A DNA stretch of 64,000 bases from Macrocystis pyrifera (lineage: Eukaryota; Sar; Phaeophyceae; Laminariales; Laminariaceae). Below are positions 12,301 through 21,300 of the stretch, one piece after another. The notes below the pieces were generated by a model. The model was not told the DNA's origin, made no database searches, and worked only from the letters and a program-made list of their open reading frames with translations. The stretch covers positions 18,632,977 to 18,696,976 of the forward strand of contig JASSKH010000003.1 in the NCBI GenBank assembly GCA_031763025.1, given 5' to 3'. How positions within the stretch are numbered: the stretch's first letter is position 1; every line of letters starts with the position of its first letter. Position numbers and translations under genes: made by a program.

Positions 12301-15300
12301 AGAAAGCAAAGAACGGCAGGAGTTTTCCGCAAATACCGAAGAAGGTCGCCCGGAAGGTTCTCCGAGAGGTGGGGTTAGGCAGACGTGTTCCAGGTGGGAG
12401 CTCTGAGAGCGCAGCAAGGCCTTCAATCAAGTGTGGCCAGGACGAATTACTTGTCGAGGAAAACAATAAAATCTTCTGTACCAGGTATACCTTTTGCTTC
12501 TCGTTTTTTTTGTCTCGTTCCTCGTTCGGGTTGAGCGTGCTTGATCATGCCCCTGACACTCGTTGGCGATTGGCTTCCACGAAGTAGGCGTTTGTTGCCG
12601 TCGTGCCGGTCAGCTTATTTTATTTTATTTGAATTTCTAATCACTTGTACTTCGTAAGATATTAATACTTCGTAATAGTACTGAAGGTTTTACCCTCTGG
12701 GGCATTGTGGACTATATAAACAGTATATGCAAATAGCCGTGGTGACAGACCCCTTCCCTCCCCCCCCCCCCCCCCAGTACTGAAGCTGTCATCCATATGC
12801 AAGTCCGCCTCACAACCGGTTCTTAGTAGGATGCAGCTCACCCTTCATGCGACTCGCCGGACACCTCACGGCGCTTCGCGCTTGGTGCAAGCAATGTCTG
12901 CCTGGTCGGTGAAAACCCGACATGCTCCGTCCCGGCATTGTAGGGATGCGAGGGTCTATGGTCATACGACTACGGCCATGCATGAGATCGAGTACATCTC
13001 TCCTATCGAGTACACCCCCCCCCCCCCCAAGTACTTGCCTTCATCTGTATCGCGAGCAATATGGTTGGGTTCACCTTTCCCACTGCTGCGCCGATTTTCA
13101 TCGAATTTGCAATAGTTCACACGACGGAGAGCTCATGATCATCCGGACCTACCTGGTATGTCGTAAGTGGGTTGTGACAACACGTAGATTGCATATCTTC
13201 CACCAGCGAACATGTTTGCATATACAGCAGTGCGTGCAAGGTTCTTCGATTTGCACGTATTTTTTAAACCACCTGGCACCCTGTTCCCATTCGGTACTAC
13301 AGTGTGACCCCGCAGTAGGCTCATCCCACTGGGCAGGCACCTTGCTCCCATTTGGTGGTGCAGAAATATAATCAGCCCCCCGCAGGAGCCACCGGAGGGC
13401 CACCTGGCACCCTGATCCCATTTGGTACTATGTAGGCCATACATATCTACAACAACTCCTCCTGTACATTGTGGCGGAAGTCGAGTTTATAAGCCTTAAA
13501 TTCATGTAGCGTTTGTTACGTCACATTTTTAGTCTACGTTTCCAGCATACAACATCATTGAATTTACGTGCAAACCTGAGGCGCCTTGCGCGTGCGTGCA
13601 ATTTCTCCGCCTTTCATATATCTTGCATATCCCACAGATCACCTCGTTGGAACGTGTACAGATCGCATAGACAGGTGGAATTACAACAGCAGTACACATC
13701 AGATCCGAGTAAAACGTGCTTACAACCAACCCAGGGCTCACGCGCATATATATGATGTGAAATGGCCACATTCTGCAATTCAGTACTGCGCAAAAATGTA
13801 CGTACGTACAGATTGTTCAGCTCTTGTAGATCAGCCCCATGGAAGATTGTACAGATCGTGCAGATACGTGAAATGATCTGTGACGTGTACAGCAGTGATA
13901 TGCACGGTGATATGTGCTCGACGTGTGGAGCATTTGCGTTTTGTCTGTGACATCAATAATATTGATACGGTATTGCGTGGATGATGTGCTCTCAATGAAA
14001 AAAAGTACTTCGACCGGGGCTCGAACCCGGGACCTCCACCATGTCAAGGTGGCGTCATAACCATCTAGACCATCGAAGCTTCATACAGTATGCAGAGGGA
14101 TTTTGCTTCGTGTACTCCTCCTTCCCTGGGTTTCCACATTATTAATAATTAGCACACACACCGGCGAGTAGAACCCTGTACGAACAGGGGAGAAACATGC
14201 CCTAAAATGCCTGGTATATCAATGGTGGAAAAAAAGAAAAAGTACTTCGACCGGGGCTCGAACCCGGGACCTCCACCATGTCAAGGTGGCGTCATAACCA
14301 TCTAGACCATCGAAGCTTTGTGTGTTGGGACGGAGGAAAGTGGCTTTGTGTATGCCTTCCACACTGGGTTTCCACATTCATAATTAGTATCAGTGCGTAC
14401 ATTCGAGTAGGAGAAAATGCCCCATAAATAAAAGCCAGATACGTATCGCATGTAAATGGTGAAAAAAAAAAGTACTTCGACCGGGGCTCGAACCCGGGAC
14501 CTCCACCATGTCAAGGTGGCGTCATAACCATCTAGACCATCGAAGCTTGTCGAGTTAGGGCCTGGACATTTCGTGTTTTGTATCTGGTATGCCCGTTTGA
14601 GTGGGTTTCCATGCTATTTGGAGGGGAAGGCGTTTTATAACCGTCACTGCTCTTGTGTAAAAGTAAGAGTGCAAAACGAAAAAAATACTTCGACCGGGGC
14701 TCGAACCCGGGACCTCCACCATGTCAAGGTGGCGTCATAACCATCTAGACCATCGAAGCTTACTCATGTACTAAGGGAGATTAGGTCTTATTTACTCCGG
14801 TTCTTTTGGTACACACGTACGTACAGCAGGCGTAATGGTACCATTGAAGGCAGAGTTGAGTATGTAACCTACACAGCAGTGCCAGGTATATATCTAGTTT
14901 ATTATATGGTAAAAAGTAAAAAGTTTTAGGTATACAATAAAATAACAAAAAATTGAAATTGGTATTCTAAATAACTTCAAAATTTGTTACCAGGGTATGT
15001 ATCGTTGTTTTTTTTTTTCCATTTTTTTTTTGTCGTATTTTCCAAGGTTATGTATGTTCTTTAGGGTCTGTCTGTGGATTCCGGGTAAGGGTGTGGAAGT
15101 CTTAGGGAAGGAACTCACAGAAGTTCCGGGTACGGGTACGAAAGTCTCACAGAACTCACAGAAGTTCTGTGTATTGTATGGAAGTGTTACAAAACTCACA
15201 GAAGTTCCAGGCGGGTATATGAATGTTGTACCCGTACCCGTACTCGCACCCCGGTATTTTACAAGGTGTCGGGTACCAGGTATTTACCCTATTTCACGGG

Positions 15301-18300
15301 TATTTACCCTACTCAAAGGCCGGTTAAGGGTATGGGATGTTGTACCCGTACCCCGGTACTGTGGCACGGGTATGAATGGCGTACAGAACTTACAGAAGTT
15401 ATTTGTAGGGTGATACCCGGGTAAATACCCCGGGTATGGTCATATATGTGCCCTACAGCGATACAACCTTGGAATTTTCTTGTAAATTTCCTATACAGGC
15501 CAGGGCATACCAGGTATAGGGTAGGGGTTAGGGCTAGGTTAGGTTTGGGTGGCGGTTTAGGGATTAGGGTCTGTTGTTTCATCAGTGATGGTTTGCTCAC
15601 GATTATTGAATATTGGACCTCGTGATTCCTCGGCTGGTCGATGCAGGTTAGGTGCAGATAGATAACACAGCCGAAACAGGCTTAAATTATCGACAGCCAG
15701 AGCAGAATTATATCGGTATGCGTGTGCTGATGAACGCGGCATCGGCATCGTTTCGTGGTACCTTTGCATTTGATGTAGAGGCATTACGATCATACTATTG
15801 GCGATTGCTGTTTTTGGCATAGGTTTGTAGCGGTATATACACGCTAAGTATGTAGTACAAGGGTCTACACCGGGGACAGATCATGACCTATATGGTCTAT
15901 CTACAGATCACCTCGATCATCTAGTTCCCTACCTGCCGTTGTGCGAGATTTTGCAGGATCTGTATAGTACAGCAGATCCAACCCAGGAAACCTGTGCCAG
16001 ATCATACAGATTGTACAGGTCCCACTCGGCAACATGAGCTAGATCATACAAGATGGGGAGTATATTTGCCTTGAAAGATCTAGATCATGAACTGTGGGAA
16101 TCATTTGTCTGTCCGAGGGTGCAAGGTTTCCCTTCGGAGGCATTTTATATGGAGGTAGGGTACAGGTGACGCAAGGTAAAATGCGATGACGTATTGTGCA
16201 GCTTAAGAAAAAACGAAGAGCCCACCAGCCCTTGAAAAGTTGACGTCTTTACAGCTTACAGCGCTAAAAACCCAAGGCATAACGACCAGCGAAACGTAAT
16301 CGGTACGTATATGTACATCAAGGTCTTACGTCGTCCGTTGTAGATTGCATGGGTTTTCGTAAAATATCAGCGGCGCCTTTTTGAGGTTCCGTGGTGCTTG
16401 TGTTTGTCACCACCCCGCTCCGTTGTCGGCAGGCGCGTCTCATGAGCCAGGCGCTTCGTAAGCTGACGGCGATCCTGAACAACACCAGCTGCACCCTCGT
16501 CTTCATCAACCAAATCCGACAAAAGGTGCGTCTGGCGTATATGATTCTTACGCATGACGGGTGTGTCTCGCAGGGTATATGCTGGGTATACTCTGGAGTG
16601 CCCCCAGGTACCAAACTTGGTATTTTTTGGTCGTACTCGGGTAGGTACCCGGGCACCCCCCAGACTGTACGGTACCACTCTGCCTCGAAATATAAGAGGC
16701 CTTTTGATTGCGTCAACATGAAAAGTTACCCTGTTTTTACGGACAATTTGGTAAAATATGCAGCAACACCCTATATACTACGTAAATACAAATACCGGTA
16801 GTGTTTATCTTGCATTTTATGCGTGGAACGTTGGCCTTGCGGAAAACGGGTGCCGTACTAGACGAAGCGTACCACACTGGGAGGGTGTATGATCGCCACA
16901 CCAGAAATTAAATCAAGTAATTGATGCTGTCATCCATATGCAAGAAAATCCGCCTCTAAAGCGGTTCTTAGTAGGATGCACCTCACCCTTCATGCGACCC
17001 GCCCAACACCTCACGGCGCTTCGCGCTTCGTGCAAGCAATGCCTGCCTGGTTGGTGAAAACCCGACGTGCTCCGTCCCGGCATTGTAGGGATGCGAGGGT
17101 CTATGGTCTTATGACTACGGCCATGCACGATAATGAGTAGTACCCCCCCCCCCTCGTTCCCCCACACCTCCCGCTGGCTTTCCAGGTTGGCGTTGTGTTC
17201 GGCTCCCCCGATGTCACGTCTGGGGGTATGGCGCTTCGCTTCTACTCCTCGGTTCGCCTGGAAGTGCGCAAGGGGCAGGCTATCAAGAGCAACGGAGAGA
17301 TGGTCGGCACTAAAGTGCGAGAACGAGAGGGTTGGCTTGCGGCTGTCGCAGTTGATGTTACTGGTTGCTATCCTGGCAGTCCTTGTACACGCGCGCCGCG
17401 TCACTTTTTTGTCGTTTTGTTTTTATGTTGACAGGCTTTCTCGATGCAGTATGTACCATCACACCGGTGATGGCGTGCGCCCGACCCAACATAGGGGTGC
17501 TCGCGGCTTCTCGAATATCTGCTTTTCTTGTGGGTCATCTGCAATAAGGTCGAGCATGCCATCCGTATCGTCCGTCTGAAATCCCATTACAATCTGGGAG
17601 GTAGGATCTTCAGGTTGGTAGGCTGTTCAGGTATTTTGGTTCCTGTTGGGATCAAGGTACGGGCGAAGACCCAACCCAACCCCTGACTCTAACCCTAACC
17701 CTGACCCCAAATCGCAGTCAAAATGGGCCAAAACTGGCCATAAACGCGGCTGCGCCGAGTTTGCATCGAACCAGGAATCTTCTCAATTGCGGACGACGAT
17801 TCCGAAGTGCAGACCGCGCTACGCATTTTTCAAGTCCAAAACACCGCTAAAGATCCTACCTCCCAGATTGCAAAACCTGCTCGTCCGTCTCCTGGCACTC
17901 CTCGGGGTACCCGGGTGGGTACGATATATGAGTTGGTCAGTCCATGATCTACCTCCCGTTGGAAAAGCTCCAGTTGTGGATGGGCGTTTCCGTGGCTTCT
18001 GTCGCTGTACCGAGTTGTCGCCTTGCCCAAGATAGGGAGGGGTACCATTCAGCATCGAATCCTCGCAGGCGATACGAAGGGTAAAGGTGGATGTTCACTG
18101 ATTAATTTGTCTGTGTGTGGGCTTTTTTTTTTTTTTTTTTTTTCAGGTGAAGGTGAAGGTTGCGAAGAACAAGCTTGCGCCCCCCTTCGGCAAGGCAGAG
18201 GTATACGCCTACTCGTACATGCACACCGGTCGCAGTAACCTCGAGCCAGACTGCTTGCGACTGATTTGGTCACGAGTGATAATGCTCGAGCCAGACTGCT

Positions 18301-21300
18301 TTCGATTGATTGGTCACGAGTGATAATGGATCTCGAGCTCGATTGAAATGTACCACTCTGTCCGGAAATGTAAGGAGCTTTTTCCTTACATTGTGCATAC
18401 CCAAATGACCCTTACTTCTCCGGACGGAGTGACGTTTGTGTTTCTTTCTCGACGATGTTTGTGTTTCTCAACCGATACTGCTACGTACACGTTTTTTATC
18501 TGTACATCAGAGGTAACACGGAGAGCCAATAGAGACACACCGCTTTGTTTGTTTTACACCCAGACAGGGAGGTATCCTAAACACCAAATAAACAAAGAAG
18601 AAATACATGCTGTTTTCGCCTAATTCCTACAGAAATACCACCCCACTGGTTCGTTTTGCGTTGAGACCTTGTTAGGAGTGTCGCGTCCTTTTCTCTTTCC
18701 GTCGTGACCCTCGGTACAGTAGCTTAATCATTTTCGCGTTTTGTTTTTTGTTTTCATTTTTTCGTTTTTTTTTCAAATTTGTTTTTGTTTTGTTTTGTGT
18801 TGTGTGTTTAGGCGGCGGCCTTCGTACGCAGGCAGACCTCTTCACCTCTGTAGCTGTGCTATTAATAGAGCAGTAGATTGGTATAACTTGCGCGATATAT
18901 ATATATATATATATATATGTATATTCTCATCCCGTTTTTATTTGCCCTTCTTTTCGCTCTCCCTCCTAGTCGTAGCTCAGATCCGGGGACACAAAACATG
19001 CTCACCCCCCCGCCTCCCCATTAGGGTTCGTCCACTTACACTTTATCGCGAGAAACTCCAGCCTTTTCTTGCCGCATCGACTCGCGTCGAATTGCGCGAT
19101 GGCCTGCAGCGGTTGGTTTGCTTCGACTGCCGTTTGTAGCACGTTGTAGCTCAACACCCAAACAGCGGTTACGCTTGATTTTTTTTTCGATGCTTGTTTT
19201 TTTTCCGCTGAAGTACGGATGCTCTGTTGTTGTGCGCTTCGTGGTGGGCGTGGACAACGAGGTCGAGATGCTCACTGCTGTTTATAGGCGCCAATGTCTC
19301 CGGGCGGCCGTAAAACGTGCTCACATTACGAAGGCTGTATATATTTTGACCCAGCTTCGACACAGCGGTTGAAATGCACTTGACTTTAACTTCTAACCCC
19401 AACCTAACCCCGACTGCCAGGGCTGTTAACGGGTCGGGTCAAACCTCACGGACCAGGTCGGGTGGAGCCGGATAAGGGTGGCCCGACCCGACCCGTGAGA
19501 GTTTGACAACCTCCTGACCCGACCCGACCCGACCCGACCCGACTGAGCGTTCTGAACGAAGCACGCGACGGTTGGCTTATTGCTTCTGCTGCTGTTTTAT
19601 TTTGCGTATGCAGATGGACCTCATGTACGGCAAAGGGTTCGACTTGCATGGAGAGCTGCTCAACCTGGGCTGCGACGTTGGCGTGCTATCAAGGAGCGGC
19701 GCTTGGTGAGCTGATTGCTTTCCGTTGTTTCGTTTTTTCGATTGTTCGATTTTTTTCGTCCTATTCGGGATCATCTCCGATCGAACTTTTCCGTATATTA
19801 ATAGTGTACTACTACATACCAGGTGTCTGGTAGGGATCAGGGCCGGCCCCTCCGGCCCAATGGGGGAGGGGCCATAATTTGGAACTGACAGGTCAGCGTG
19901 TCAAAGCCTATACACCGTAGGCTTTGTTGCTTTGCGGTGCCCTACATTGCTCTCGCACGAGGTGTGCTATTCCGCCATCACTGCATCCTAGGCAAAACCC
20001 TTTAAAGAGTCGGTCGGCATCCTAGCTACAATATTATGATTCATATGTACCCTTTTGGTTAGCTTGATTATCTTGATTGTGTCAAAGAGGGGGCAAGCAG
20101 AGGCACCACAAAGCAGCCCCGGCTGGTGACTTCCGTCGAGCGTCCGAACTTAACAGCAAGCACTTGTGCGACGAGCGGACAGCGGCATACGACTCGTTCT
20201 CCTACGCGGTGATTCTATTAATGGGCGCCTTGTGCTTGGTTTCGGCCCTCAAACTGGCACTACGTCAATCATGTCAATGTTGTCAATACTGCGTCTCTGT
20301 GGGCAGCGTATTCCTGCCTTTCTTGAGTCTGGACGCGTTTTTTACTCACTTCCGCATATTTTGTGCGGCGCTCGTTCTCGTTTAGGCGTGGCTTATGCTC
20401 TCGTCCGCTTGTTATCTACGCTTGCTCCATTAGCTGTGTAGGAACACGGGGGGAAAACTATACGCTGTACATGCACTGTAGATGATGGTGATGATTACGA
20501 TGACAATACTTATCATCATGGTGATCATGAGAGGGGATTGCTGCTGATGATGGTGATGATGGCGATGATGATGGCGATAATGATGATGATGATGTTAATC
20601 GTGTTGACGATGATGGTCATGATGATGATGATGATGATGATGAGGATGATGGCGATAATGATGATGAGGATGATGGCGATGATGATGATGATGAGGTTAA
20701 TCGTGTTGACGATGACGGTGATGCTGATGCTGATGAAGATGGTGATGTTAATGGTGATGGTGCTTTTCATTATGTCGACGATGACATGAGGGTGATGTTT
20801 TCACACTAGCTCGATTCCCTGGAATATAGCCCGCGGTGATAAAACAAAAAAATCGTACATGTACGAGGTATTGGTGTTATGGACGTTAATGTTAGCATGC
20901 ATCGACGGTTGCTACAGGTTCGGGGTAAATTCTGCCTTCGCGGTGGAAGGCACTGAGCTGGTAGGGCAGGCAACTCCGTGGCTTATGGGCCAAGGACGAG
21001 AAAAGGCGAGTTCCCCCTACCCCCCCGTCTGCTTCGGGCGATACTCCCCGCCCTCAATGTTGTTGTTGTTGTTGTTGGTTGTTGTTGGTTGTTGTTGTTA
21101 TTGTTGTTGTTGGTTGTTGTTGTTGCTGTTGTTGGTTGTTGTTGTTGGTTGTTGTTGTCGTTGCTGTTGTTGCTGCTGTTGTCCTTGCTGTTGTTGTTGC
21201 TGCTGTTGTCCTCGCTGTTGTTCTTGCTGTTGTTCTTGCGTGTTGGTTTTGCTGGTGCTGTTGCTGTTGGTATTGGTGTTGGTTGTCCCCGTTGTCATTG

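Noticed and set aside
15505-15572. Telomere or subtelomere end
   Set aside because: Short and irregular, in the middle of a gene's intron, and similar tracts occur inside transposons here.
20538-20789. Met-rich and Ile-rich frames
   Set aside because: Direct translation of the GAT microsatellite in recA intron 6.
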